From: Microcystis aeruginosa W13-11
GTDB taxonomy: Bacteria > Cyanobacteriota > Cyanobacteriia > Cyanobacteriales > Microcystaceae
Assembly: GCA_009995705.1 (NCBI GenBank)
Contig: JAADBR010000090.1
Location: 1-17,465 of the forward strand
Length of the DNA: 17,465 bases
Direction of reading: 5' to 3'
Below, one piece after another: positions 7,618 through 15,749 of this stretch (positions are counted from its first letter, which is position 1; the number at the start of each line of letters is the position of its first letter). The position numbers and the translations under genes are program-made. The notes below the pieces were generated by a model. The model was not told the DNA's origin. It saw only the letters and a list, made by a program, of their open reading frames with translations, and searched no databases.

Positions 7618-8187
7618 TTAGATAATTTTATTAACTTTTAGACCAACAATAGTAAATAACTCAGGAATGCGCTCAATAACTAAAGCTTCGGTCGCTGTCC
7701 AGTCACTTTCCTTCGTGGCTAAAACCCCAAGAACACTCAGAGGAACCTGTAGAAACAGGTGACTTAAGAGGAGAGCGAGCGCCGCGATGACTAAACCTAA
7801 AAGCCGCCATTGGGGGAGATAGGCGGCCACGACAGCCGCTAGAGGGGCAAAATTATAGATAGGCCAAGCGATGAGAATTAGGAGGAAGACTCCCAAAAGA
7901 GTAAGAAGACGATGGCGAGGACGTTGAAAAAGAGAGAGAATTTTTAACTGTTCGGGGGTGAGTTGACTCGGTTTGAGAGCGACCAACAAAAGACTAAAGA
8001 TATCAAAGGGTTTTGTCCACTGCATCCAAAAAACGGGAATGATAGCGATCGCTCCCAGAAATAGCCATTCTAGCCAAAGAAAAGGCAAGGGATCGCCCAC
8101 AGCTAAACCAATCCAAGCGATTTGTAAAAAGATTGGCAAAGCCGCTAATCCTGCCAGATGAATCCACACAAAAGGTTCTGATTTCAT
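7618..8187 (-). CDS. Cyanobacterial low-complexity-tail-type membrane protein
   Basis: This 189-residue, strongly hydrophobic protein begins MKSEPFVWIHLAGLAALPIF and has about four membrane segments: residues near 8-30, 37-55, 93-113 and 119-150. A short hydrophilic stretch between the second and third pairs carries a TKPFDIFSLLLVALKP motif and a QLTPEQLKIL helix. The start SEPFxWIHLAG and the following GLAVGDPLP are the signature I associate with a cyanobacteria-specific family annotated as low-complexity tail membrane protein. In this copy there is no low-complexity tail: the protein ends VGLKVNKII. The gene follows infB on the same strand after 110 bases, so it may be cotranscribed with the translation-factor operon, and it converges on the carbonic anhydrase pseudogene with one base between stops. 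Its function is unknown. Confidence 0.7.
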   Translation of the reverse strand: MKSEPFVWIHLAGLAALPIFLQIAWIGLAVGDPLPFLWLEWLFLGAIAIIPVFWMQWTKPFDIFSLLLVALKPSQLTPEQLKILSLFQRPRHRLLTLLGVFLLILIAWPIYNFAPLAAVVAAYLPQWRLLGLVIAALALLLSHLFLQVPLSVLGVLATKESDWTATEALVIERIPELFTIVGLKVNKII

Positions 8188-8225
8188 AGAGGGAAATGGG
8201 GGAAATGGGGGAGTGGGGAAGTGGG
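8188..8225 (-). repeat. C-rich low-complexity leader of the membrane protein gene
   Basis: On the gene strand the bases just before the ATG read as repeated CCCCATTTCCC and CCCCACTT blocks. A similar C-rich tract precedes the RND gene (about 2360-2380). Such filler repeats are common in cyanobacterial intergenic DNA. There is no Shine-Dalgarno sequence for the membrane protein. Confidence 0.55.
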
Positions 8226-8297
8226 GAAGAATAAGTAAAAATAATCTCCTGTCTCCTGACTCGGAGAATCCCGAATCCCTACTCCTGACGCGTCTAA

Positions 8298-11200
8298 TTA
8301 ACTCGATAAAGTGCGACGTTTCATGACCATTTCGTAGGCTTCGATAATATCGCCTTCTTTCCAGTCATTGAATTTAGAAACACCGACACCGCACTCGAAA
8401 CCAGTGGCCACTTCTCGGGCATCTTCCTTCATCCGCTTGAGGGAATCGAGAACTCCCTGATAAACAATTTCCTTGCCGCGACGCACGCGCAGGAAGCGAT
8501 TCCGCACCAGTTTACCGGATTGGACATAACAACCCGCCACGGCTCCACGACCGACGGTGAAGACGGCTCGCACTTCGGCAAAACCGAGGTGTTCTTCCAC
8601 CTCTTCGGGGTCAAGAAGACCTTCCATCGCCCCTTGAATATCATCGAGGAGCTTGTAGATGATATTGTAATCGCGGATATCGACTCCTTCCCGATCAGCG
8701 GATGCGCGCGCACCACTGGCAAGGGTGGTATTAAACCCCACCACCACCGCACCACTAGCGGCGGCCAGATCCACATCGGTTTCGGTGATTTCCCCTGGAG
8801 AGGCGAGGAGAATCCGAATCTGCACTTCGTTTTGGGGTAACTGTTTGAGCGCACCGAGGATGGCCTCGACGGAACCTTGCACATCTGCCTTGAGGATGAG
8901 ATTAAGTTCCTTGAGTTGTCCTTCTTGAGCTTGGATAGAGAGGGTGCTAAGGCTAACGCGACGGGAGGAGAGGGCTTGTTGTAAACGGGTGTTGCGTTGT
9001 TTGATCGCCCGTTGATCAGCAATTGATCGGGCCTCTTTTTCACTTTCATAGACATCGAACTCATCACCAGCGGCTGGGACATCACTAAGACCGAGGATTT
9101 CCACGGCAAAGGAGGGGGTGGCCGCTTCGACTTTTTGACCGCGATCATCGATCATCGCCCGAATTTTGCCGAAAACCGAACCAGCGACGATGCTATCACC
9201 GACGCGGAGAGTGCCATTCTGGACGAGCAGGGTAGCCACGGGACCTTTGGTGCGATCAAGGTTAGCTTCGATCACGGTTCCCTTGGCCAAGCGATCGGGG
9301 TTAGCGACCAATTCCTCTACTTCTGCCACTAAGAGAATCATTTCCAGCAGATTATCGAGATTTTCACCCCGCAGGGCACTAACGGGAACCATAATCGTCT
9401 CACCGCCCCAATCTTCTGCCACCAGTCCCTGTTCGGTCAATTCCTGTTTAATTCGGTCGGGGTTAGCGGAAGGTTTATCGACTTTGTTAATCGCCACCAC
9501 GATGGGGACTTCGGCAGCCCTGGCGTGACTAATTGCCTCTTTCGTTTGGGGTTGTACACCATCATCGGCGGCCACCACCAGTACTGCTATATCGGTGACT
9601 CTCGCCCCACGGGCCCGCATGGCGGTAAAAGCTTCGTGGCCGGGGGTATCCAAAAAGACAATCTGTTCCGGTTTGCCGTTATGTTCCACATCGACGTGGT
9701 AAGCGCCGATGTGCTGGGTGATACCGCCAGCTTCCCCTTGGGCGACTTTGGTTTTGCGGATCGAGTCGAGGAGGGTGGTTTTGCCGTGGTCAACGTGACC
9801 CATAATGGTGACGACGGGGGGACGACGCTGGAGACTTTCCCAGTCAGAGACATCGATCATCTCCGTGGTTTTGATTGCCGCCGACTGGGTGCTGGGGGTT
9901 TCCACGGTCATCTCGAAGTCCCTGGCGATCATTTCGATCGTGTCCACGTCGAGGGTTTGGGTGATATTAACCGCCATCCCTTTAAAAAATAGGGTTCTGA
10001 TGATCTCGGTTTCGGGGACTTTCATCAATTCCGAGAGGTCGCGCACGGTGAGACTGCCCGTGATGATGATGCTTTCCGGGCGTTTTTCCTCTTGGGGTTC
10101 TTGGCGCTCGCTTTTCGGACTGCCGGTGTGGGCGGTTGGTTTACTGGGCCGCTTAACTTTGACTGCTGTGGGAGTGCCGGGGGTGGTTGCTTTAACGGTG
10201 GCTTGCCCTGGGCCAAGTCGAAGGGGAGGTTTGGGGGGACGAGCGGTGGAAAGGGTAAAACTGGGGTTATTGATTAACCCGGATAGTTCCGATTCTAGAT
10301 CATCGTCATCTTCAAAGAGGGCTTGGGTGCGGCGTTTGTTTTTGCCGGCAGTTTTGGCGGTTTTGGCCGCTTTTTTCTCTTCTTCTTCTTCTTCTTCCCA
10401 ACCAGATTTTTTAGCCATGCGAGGGGGCATGGTCGGTCGTTTGAGTTTTTTCAGCCCGTCTGCTCCGAGCAATCCGGTATCTGTATCGATTTCTGTGCCA
10501 TCAACACCAGATTTCTTGGTGGTGTCGGTTTCTTCCTCGCCAGTAGCCGAGATTTTAGCGGGCATACCGGGGCGAACCGGGCGCTTCAATTCCACCGTCT
10601 CCCGCACTTCTCTAGCTGGTTCCGCCAGTTTCGGGCTTTTTCCGTCGGGTTTGCGGTGGAGGGTCGGTTTTTCTGGTTTAGCCAAGCCAGTCCTGCGCTC
10701 AGGACTAGGGGCGTTTTCGCTCTCGCCACGCTCGCGTTTTTCTCCCCCCCTTCGACTTGGCTCAGGGCAAGGAGGCCCGTCGTTACTGCTAGGTACATTT
10801 TTAGAGCGGGGTTCTGGCCGGCCCGAGGCGCTGCCCTGGCGTGGTTTCGGGGTGAGGGAGGGTCGATTAGGTGGGGCGATTAAGCTGGAGGATACTTCTG
10901 GCACTAGCGGGGTTTCGGTCGGGGTTTCTTTAACACTGGCGGACTGAGATGGCATCTGTGCAGCGGTGGGGGGAGTTTTTTCGTCCGCACCGTCGCGCCC
11001 TGGGGCAGCCACGAGGGGTTTAACTGGGGGACGGGGAGGACTGATTAAAGTCGGTTTGGCCGAGGAACCAGCAGACCCGGGATAGATTTCCCCTTCTTCG
11101 CCAGTTTCGTGGCGGTTGTGTTTATGCAGGGCTAAAATCTTTTGTTTTTTTTCCTCGGCGGGAATAGCCGATTCTCGCTGACCCGTGCTATTTTTACTGG

Positions 11201-11378
11201 TACTGGAAATAACTCCCTTCCCAGCGATTGCTTTGATGCGTTGGGCATCCTCTTCGCTGATCGTGCTACTGTGGCTCTTGTACTCGATGTTCAACTGGTC
11301 ACAGATGTCCAAAATGTCTTTGTTGTCTAGATTCAATTCTTTTGATAAATCGTAAATTCTGACTTTCGCGTTACTCAT
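8298..11378 (-). CDS. infB: Translation initiation factor IF-2
   Basis: This 1,026-residue GTPase brings fMet-tRNA to the 30S subunit and promotes subunit joining. An IF2_N domain occupies residues 1-50 ([11 protein letters not shown]). A long, charged, proline-rich linker runs to about 430, including a run of glutamates from a GAA/GAG microsatellite near residue 327. A second N domain is at about 435-500 ([18 protein letters not shown]). The G domain has GHVDHGKT at 527-534, DTPGHEAF and NKVDKP. The barrel and C-terminal tRNA-binding domains follow, ending RRTLSS. The length is typical of cyanobacterial IF-2. Two copies of a 20-bp repeat and a perfect palindrome lie in the linker without breaking the frame. 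The ATG at 11376-11378 is preceded by GGGGGA seven bases away. It is the fourth gene of the rimP-nusA-ylxR-infB operon, 110 bases after ylxR. Confidence 0.97.
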   Translation of the reverse strand: MSNAKVRIYDLSKELNLDNKDILDICDQLNIEYKSHSSTISEEDAQRIKAIAGKGVISSTSKNSTGQRESAIPAEEKKQKILALHKHNRHETGEEGEIYPGSAGSSAKPTLISPPRPPVKPLVAAPGRDGADEKTPPTAAQMPSQSASVKETPTETPLVPEVSSSLIAPPNRPSLTPKPRQGSASGRPEPRSKNVPSSNDGPPCPEPSRRGGEKRERGESENAPSPERRTGLAKPEKPTLHRKPDGKSPKLAEPAREVRETVELKRPVRPGMPAKISATGEEETDTTKKSGVDGTEIDTDTGLLGADGLKKLKRPTMPPRMAKKSGWEEEEEEEKKAAKTAKTAGKNKRRTQALFEDDDDLESELSGLINNPSFTLSTARPPKPPLRLGPGQATVKATTPGTPTAVKVKRPSKPTAHTGSPKSERQEPQEEKRPESIIITGSLTVRDLSELMKVPETEIIRTLFFKGMAVNITQTLDVDTIEMIARDFEMTVETPSTQSAAIKTTEMIDVSDWESLQRRPPVVTIMGHVDHGKTTLLDSIRKTKVAQGEAGGITQHIGAYHVDVEHNGKPEQIVFLDTPGHEAFTAMRARGARVTDIAVLVVAADDGVQPQTKEAISHARAAEVPIVVAINKVDKPSANPDRIKQELTEQGLVAEDWGGETIMVPVSALRGENLDNLLEMILLVAEVEELVANPDRLAKGTVIEANLDRTKGPVATLLVQNGTLRVGDSIVAGSVFGKIRAMIDDRGQKVEAATPSFAVEILGLSDVPAAGDEFDVYESEKEARSIADQRAIKQRNTRLQQALSSRRVSLSTLSIQAQEGQLKELNLILKADVQGSVEAILGALKQLPQNEVQIRILLASPGEITETDVDLAAASGAVVVGFNTTLASGARASADREGVDIRDYNIIYKLLDDIQGAMEGLLDPEEVEEHLGFAEVRAVFTVGRGAVAGCYVQSGKLVRNRFLRVRRGKEIVYQGVLDSLKRMKEDAREVATGFECGVGVSKFNDWKEGDIIEAYEMVMKRRTLSS
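10206..10225 (-). repeat. 20-bp repeat unit inside infB (copy 1)
   Basis: The plus strand reads CCCTGGGCCAAGTCGAAGGG, one base different from the RND copy. On the infB strand it is read in the reverse orientation as PLRLGPGQ (around residues 385-391), in the linker before the second N domain. Confidence 0.8.
10689..10706. repeat. Perfect palindrome in the infB linker
   Basis: AGTCCTG at 10689-10695 and CAGGACT at 10700-10706 form a 7-bp perfect stem with a 4-base loop, CGCT. The infB strand reads it as SPERRT. It lies 42 bases from the second 20-bp unit, suggesting one composite insertion. Confidence 0.65.
10748..10767 (-). repeat. 20-bp repeat unit inside infB (copy 2)
   Basis: The infB strand reads CCCTGAGCCAAGTCGAAGGG, identical to the RND copy. 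The frame gives CPEPSRRGG (around residues 205-211), a third reading of the same unit. Confidence 0.85.
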
Positions 11379-11488
11379 CCATTATCCCCCGGCTAAAGTG
11401 TTAGTGATCCTATAGTTTGGCTGATTTTTTGATCCTGTCAGGACTGCCCCTTTCCATGCTAACGATTTTGTGGCTATGATCGTCAATT

Positions 11489-11770
11489 TTAATCCTGATT
11501 TGGACGACCTTGCTTGACAGTCCCGAGGCGCTCTTGCAAGGATTCATAGAGCGTTTCGGGAATATTGGCTTTTAGGGCCCGTCCGAGACGATTTTTTTGC
11601 CGGGCCAGTTGTAGGCAATTAGGTTGCGGACAGATATAGGCAGCCCTTCCCATGCCTTGATCTAATTGTATCTGTCCGGACGGGTGTAGTCGGACAATTC
11701 GCCAAAAGGATTCTTTCGGGGCGAAGAGACGGCAGCTAATACAGCGTCGATAATTGACGAAGGGGTTCAT
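11489..11770 (-). CDS. ylxR: YlxR-family RNA-binding protein (DUF448)
   Basis: This 93-residue basic protein has the YlxR hallmarks: RRCISCR at residues 8-14, a central strand pair ending in GRAAYIC at 41-47, a further cysteine at 52 (PNC), and a C-terminal basic helix (RQKNRLGRALK). YlxR proteins sit between nusA and infB in most bacteria. In Bacillus subtilis the homologue (renamed RnpM) binds the RNase P RNA and modulates that enzyme, and in other firmicutes it acts as a nucleoid-associated regulator. Its ATG overlaps the nusA stop in the sequence ATGA (11770-11767), implying translational coupling. The length is normal. Confidence 0.93.
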   Translation of the reverse strand: MNPFVNYRRCISCRLFAPKESFWRIVRLHPSGQIQLDQGMGRAAYICPQPNCLQLARQKNRLGRALKANIPETLYESLQERLGTVKQGRPNQD

Positions 11771-12951
11771 TCTTGGTCTAAATCCTGCGCTTCTGGGTCG
11801 GTTTCATCTTGTTCCCCTTTATATAGGGCGATATCCTTAATATCGATTTTCCAGCCCGTCAAACGGGCCGCTAAACGCACGTTCTGCCCTTCTTTGCCAA
11901 TCGCTAAACTTAATTGATCCTGGGCCACCAGTACCAGTGCTTGTCTTTCTTCGGCATTAGTGAACAAAACTTGGTCAATACGGGCGGGACTAAGGGCATT
12001 GGCGATGTAGGTGGCGGGATCTGGCGACCAGCGAATCACGTCGATTTTTTCCCCCCGCAATTCGTTCACCACGGCTTGAATCCGCGAACCTCTAGCCCCA
12101 ATACAGGCCCCAACCGGATCCACGTCTCTTTCTAGGGTATCGACGGCGATTTTTGTCCGCGAACCAACGTGACGGGAGGGGGGATTAGCTTCCCGGGCGA
12201 CGGCGACAATACGCACGATTTCCTCCTCGATTTCGGGAACTTCGTTGGCGAACAGATATACTACCAAACCCGCCGCCGCTCTGGAAACGATTAATTGCGG
12301 GCCGCGGTGAGAACCTTCCAAGACTTTTTTGAGCAGAACTTTAAAGGTGGCGTTAGCGCGATAGTTATCGTTGGGCAGCTGTTCCCGTTTGGGTAGTTCT
12401 GCTTCCACTTCCGGTTGACCGTAGGTACTTTGTACCATGACAATAGCGGCCTGTCTTTCAAAACGGACGACCCGGGCCTGTAAAACGGTTCCTTCCAGAT
12501 CTTGGAACTCCTCTTGAATCATTTTGCGTTGGTTATCCCGCAGTTTTTGTAGTAAAACCTGTTTAGTTTGAATCGCCGCCATGCGACCAAATTCTCTTTG
12601 GTCGGGGGTGACATCAAGAACTACTTCATCCCCTAATTGGGCCTCATCGGCCACTTCTTGCACTTCTTTGAGACCGATGTGATGGTCGGGATTGGTCACT
12701 TCTTCCACAATAGTTTTAGTAGAAAGGATGCGAAACCCTTCTTCTTCTACGTCTAATTCCACATCAAAGTTATTGAAATAATCTTCATGAAATTGAGCGG
12801 CTTTTTCTAAACTTTGGGCGCGTCTATAACGTTCGTAACCCTTGATAAGTGCCTCACGCAAGGCTTCCTGTACGGCATTTTTGGGCAGATTATGTCGTTG
12901 GCTAATTTCTTCGAGCATTATTTTCAAACCAGGCAAATTAACGGTAGCCAT
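11767..12951 (-). CDS. nusA: Transcription termination/antitermination factor NusA
   Basis: This 394-residue protein binds RNA polymerase and nascent RNA and modulates pausing, hairpin-dependent termination and antitermination. The N-terminal polymerase-binding domain (LKIMLEEISQRHNLPKNAV onward) covers about residues 1-130. It is followed by an S1 domain (EGTVLQARVVRFERQAAIV) and two KH domains with their G-x-x-G loops in GARGSRIQAVV and GKEGQNVRLAARL. It ends in an acidic tail after residue 375, without the C-terminal acidic repeats of E. coli NusA, as expected for cyanobacteria. The ATG at 12949-12951 is supported by AAGGAG at 12963-12968, 11 bases upstream. It overlaps ylxR by four bases and follows rimP after a repeat-filled gap of 132 bases. 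Confidence 0.97.
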   Translation of the reverse strand: MATVNLPGLKIMLEEISQRHNLPKNAVQEALREALIKGYERYRRAQSLEKAAQFHEDYFNNFDVELDVEEEGFRILSTKTIVEEVTNPDHHIGLKEVQEVADEAQLGDEVVLDVTPDQREFGRMAAIQTKQVLLQKLRDNQRKMIQEEFQDLEGTVLQARVVRFERQAAIVMVQSTYGQPEVEAELPKREQLPNDNYRANATFKVLLKKVLEGSHRGPQLIVSRAAAGLVVYLFANEVPEIEEEIVRIVAVAREANPPSRHVGSRTKIAVDTLERDVDPVGACIGARGSRIQAVVNELRGEKIDVIRWSPDPATYIANALSPARIDQVLFTNAEERQALVLVAQDQLSLAIGKEGQNVRLAARLTGWKIDIKDIALYKGEQDETDPEAQDLDQE

Positions 12952-13006
12952 AATTATTTTTTCTCCTTACTTTTGAGTTATTAGTTTTTTAGCCATTAGC
13001 CTTGTG

Positions 13007-13090
13007 TCAGTTATCAGTTATCAGATGTAAGTTTTAAGTTAATCAGTTAGTTAGTTATCTTCATCTTTATCCCTGTTTACTGATTACTGA
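13007..13090. repeat. Short tandem repeat tract between rimP and nusA
   Basis: The tract holds CAGTTATCAGTTATCAG (7-bp period, 13008-13024), GTTAGTTAGTTA (4-bp period, 13046-13057) and TTACTGATTACTGA (7-bp period, 13077-13090). The last of these includes the rimP stop codon (complement of 13084-13086). These are the short tandemly repeated heptamers typical of cyanobacterial intergenic DNA. A related CAGTTATCAG occurs at about 2337-2346, upstream of the RND gene. Confidence 0.65.
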
Positions 13091-13554
13091 TCACTGCGCT
13101 GCTCATCTAAACGGACGCTGATGACAGTGGTGCGATCGATGGTCAGGGAGCGACCCTTTTGGTTAAGATAAATAGATTGCTCATCTCTACCTTGCAGTTT
13201 TCCGCGCCATTCTTTTGGTTTTCCCTGGCTATCCTGGCCGGTAATGATGACGGGAAAACCTTTAAAAGACTGAAATTCGCGCTCACTGCTCAGTTGTCGA
13301 GAAATGCCAGGGCTAGATATTTCCAAAACGTAGGCCCCGGGTAAGATTTCTTGACTGTCGAGGGCGGTTTCTAGGAGCCGGCTCATCTGCTCACAGTCCT
13401 CTAAACCAGTATCTCCCGCCAGATTGCGAATATCGACGCGCAGGACGGGAGGCCTTTTATTGGTTTGAAAAACGATATCGACCACTTCTAGCCCCAAGTT
13501 TTCAGCGATAGGGGTGGCTAGGTGCAGCAGGTCGGGGATGAGCGGATGGGTCAT
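13084..13554 (-). CDS. rimP: Ribosome maturation factor RimP
   Basis: This 156-residue protein assists late assembly of the 30S ribosomal subunit. The N-terminal alpha/beta domain carries LGLEVVDIVF and LRVDIRN, then the family motif EISSPGISRQL with SPG at 81-83; the SH3-like C-terminal domain contains the FKGFPVIITG and WRGKLQGRD strands. The length is typical (about 150). It is the first gene of the rimP-nusA-ylxR-infB operon. The start ATG at 13552-13554 has no Shine-Dalgarno sequence; instead a terminator-like hairpin with a T run ends 12 bases before it on the gene strand. Confidence 0.95.
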   Translation of the reverse strand: MTHPLIPDLLHLATPIAENLGLEVVDIVFQTNKRPPVLRVDIRNLAGDTGLEDCEQMSRLLETALDSQEILPGAYVLEISSPGISRQLSSEREFQSFKGFPVIITGQDSQGKPKEWRGKLQGRDEQSIYLNQKGRSLTIDRTTVISVRLDEQRSDQ

Positions 13555-13566
13555 GATTTGGACAAT

Positions 13567-13589
13567 AAAAAAAGCGGGCGAAACCCACT
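13567..13589 (-). terminator. Terminator-like hairpin in the rimP leader (possible attenuator)
   Basis: On the minus strand, AGTGGG (13589-13584) can pair with CCCGCT (13578-13573) around the loop TTTCG, with one G-T pair, and the right arm runs directly into a T run (13573-13567). This is the shape of an intrinsic terminator, yet it lies upstream of the first gene of the operon and 12 bases before its ATG. It could act as an attenuator or cover the ribosome-binding region. The stem is only 6 bp, so its strength is uncertain. Confidence 0.5.
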
Positions 13590-13644
13590 TCCCTAAACTG
13601 TTAGTGATTGGGATAGGCAGTTGTTAGACTACCTAGCTGAATAC

Positions 13645-13650
13645 AATATA
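13645..13650 (-). promoter_or_regulatory. Possible -10 box for the rimP operon
   Basis: The minus strand reads TATATT here, about 90 bases upstream of the rimP ATG in the gap shared with the divergent ftsH gene. No good -35 box is found at the standard distance, so the call is weak. The hairpin at 13567-13589 would be within the resulting leader. Confidence 0.25.
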
Positions 13651-13768
13651 GCAAAAAACCGTCATCACTATTTGCCCTCAGGGTCGTGGCTGGGGAAAAA
13701 CAGAACAGTGGTCACGATCGAGTCAATCTGTCACAATGAATAGAGGGTAACTAGATATAGAGTCAATT

Positions 13769-15664
13769 ATGGATCAAAAATCTCCGCTCACCGTAGTTAG
13801 AGCCAAGTCAGCTAAGAATCGTGGTCATCGGCCAGTATGGAAAGGGATTGTCAGCACTTGGATGATTCTGCAAACCTTTGGCCCTGTCAGTCCTGCTTGG
13901 AGTCAAAAAAAACCCAATACCCTCACCTACGGTGAGTTGTTAGAGAAAATCGAGCAAGGCAAGGTAAAAAAGGTGGAAATCAATCCTTCTTTGCAGCAGG
14001 CAGCAGTTACCCTCGTCGGTCAAACGGACAAGGATACCCCGAAAGAAGTCAATTTGTTTGACCAAAATCCCGAATTAATCAAGAAACTGGATGCTAAAAA
14101 AATTGAGTACGGCATTCTCCCCAGCACTGACAATTCGGCCTTGATCAATGTTCTCACTAACCTGTTAGTGATTATTATCGTCTTGGGATTATTGGTGTTT
14201 ATTATCCGTCGTTCTGCCAATGCTTCCGGTCAAGCGATGAACTTCGGTAAATCAAGGGCGCGGTTTCAGATGGAGGCGAAAACTGGCATAGAATTTAATG
14301 ATGTGGCGGGTGTGGATGAGGCCAAGGAAGATCTAGAGGAAGTGGTGACATTCCTCAAACAACCGGAAAAATTTACGGCTATTGGTGCGAAAATCCCTAA
14401 AGGAGTCCTGTTAATTGGTCCTCCGGGGACGGGGAAAACTTTACTGGCTAAAGCGATCGCAGGAGAGGCAGGGGTACCTTTTTTCAGCATCTCCGGGTCG
14501 GAATTTGTGGAGATGTTTGTCGGGGTTGGTGCGTCGCGAGTGCGAGATTTGTTCCGAAAAGCCCAGGAAAATGCCCCTTGTTTGGTTTTTATCGATGAAA
14601 TTGATGCCGTTGGTCGTCAACGAGGGATCGGTTATGGGGGAGGTAATGATGAACGGGAACAAACCCTGAACCAATTATTGACGGAAATGGACGGTTTTGA
14701 GGGCAATACTGGCATTATCGTCATTGCCGCCACCAACAGGCCCGATGTTTTGGATTCAGCCCTGCTGCGTCCGGGTCGTTTTGACCGACAGGTGGTGGTG
14801 GATTATCCAGATTCTAAGGGACGTTTGGCCATTTTGGAGGTTCATTCTCGCGATAAAAAGGTGGCTGCTGATGTGGCTCTGGAGGCGATCGCCAGGCGCA
14901 CACCTGGTTTTACTGGGGCAGATTTGGCTAATATGCTCAACGAAGCGGCGATTTTTACTGCCAGACGGCGCAAAGAGGCCATTACCATGGAGGAGGTCAA
15001 CGATGCGATTGATCGGATTGTGGCCGGTATGGAAGGGCGAGCTTTAGTGGATAGTAAAGCCAAGCGTTTGATCGCCTATCATGAAGTGGGTCATGCGATT
15101 GTCGGTACTCTCTGTCCTGGCCACGATCAAGTGGAAAAAGTCACCCTGATTCCCCGGGGGCAAGCGCAGGGGTTAACTTGGTTCACTCCCGATGAAGAAC
15201 AGGGTTTAAGCAGTCGTTCCCAGTTATTGGCCCGAATTGCGGGATTATTAGGGGGACGGGTAGCGGAGGAATGTGTCTTCGGTGAGGATGAAGTGACCAC
15301 CGGGGCCGGCAATGATATTGAAAAAATTACCTATCTTGCCCGACAGATGGTAACGCGCCTGGGAATGTCGGAATTGGGATTGATTGCCCTAGAGGAGGAG
15401 GGTAATTCCTATCTCGGTGGCGCTGGTGCTGGTCATCATGCCGACCATTCTTGCGCGATGATGGCGAAAATTGATGCACAAGTGCGGGAACTTGTCAAGC
15501 AATGCCACGATTTAGCAACAAAACTTATCCTTGACAATCGTATGGCGATTGATCGCTTGGTGGATATACTGATTGAACAGGAAACCATTGACGGCGACGA
15601 ATTTCGGCGTTTATTGACGGAATTTCAGCGACAAGCGGATCGGTCAATGGTGACTATGGTTTAA
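13769..15664 (+). CDS. ftsH: ATP-dependent zinc metalloprotease FtsH
   Basis: This 631-residue membrane protease extracts and degrades membrane and short-lived soluble proteins as a hexamer. A first hydrophobic segment is at about residues 24-45, then a small lumenal or periplasmic domain ([20 protein letters not shown]), and a second membrane segment at about 124-147. The AAA domain has Walker A GPPGTGKT at 217-224, Walker B FIDEID with D276-E277, and the second region of homology with RPGRFDR at 334-340. The protease domain has the zinc motif HEVGH at 438-442 and the third ligand D516 (GNDIEK). All key residues are intact. The linker [17 protein letters not shown] resembles the FtsH1/FtsH3 type of cyanobacteria rather than the photosystem-repair FtsH2, but this is from memory. 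It is transcribed divergently from rimP. Confidence 0.95.
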   Translation: MDQKSPLTVVRAKSAKNRGHRPVWKGIVSTWMILQTFGPVSPAWSQKKPNTLTYGELLEKIEQGKVKKVEINPSLQQAAVTLVGQTDKDTPKEVNLFDQNPELIKKLDAKKIEYGILPSTDNSALINVLTNLLVIIIVLGLLVFIIRRSANASGQAMNFGKSRARFQMEAKTGIEFNDVAGVDEAKEDLEEVVTFLKQPEKFTAIGAKIPKGVLLIGPPGTGKTLLAKAIAGEAGVPFFSISGSEFVEMFVGVGASRVRDLFRKAQENAPCLVFIDEIDAVGRQRGIGYGGGNDEREQTLNQLLTEMDGFEGNTGIIVIAATNRPDVLDSALLRPGRFDRQVVVDYPDSKGRLAILEVHSRDKKVAADVALEAIARRTPGFTGADLANMLNEAAIFTARRRKEAITMEEVNDAIDRIVAGMEGRALVDSKAKRLIAYHEVGHAIVGTLCPGHDQVEKVTLIPRGQAQGLTWFTPDEEQGLSSRSQLLARIAGLLGGRVAEECVFGEDEVTTGAGNDIEKITYLARQMVTRLGMSELGLIALEEEGNSYLGGAGAGHHADHSCAMMAKIDAQVRELVKQCHDLATKLILDNRMAIDRLVDILIEQETIDGDEFRRLLTEFQRQADRSMVTMV

Positions 15665-15672
15665 CTTGCCCT

Positions 15673-15708
15673 TCGTCTCCTCGCTTCGATTCAGTGGTTA
15701 GGAGACGA
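15673..15708. terminator. Hairpin between convergent ftsH and response regulator genes
   Basis: TCGTCTCCT (15673-15681) pairs perfectly with AGGAGACGA (15700-15708), giving a 9-bp stem with an 18-base loop, nine bases after the ftsH stop. No clear T run follows, but its place between convergent stop codons suggests a bidirectional transcript end. Confidence 0.5.
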
Positions 15709-15749
15709 TTTCGGTCAAAAATCGGCTAATCAGTCGGACAAAGCCAGAA

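Noticed and set aside
8429..9148. Open frame of 239 codons on the minus strand within infB
   Set aside because: It is a shifted-frame shadow of the infB C-terminal half, with no domain and skewed composition.
9805..10947. Long open frame of 380 codons on the plus strand opposite infB
   Set aside because: It is antisense to the well-supported infB frame, lacks any recognisable domain, and is explained by GC-rich, serine/glycine-biased complement of the infB linker and G domain.
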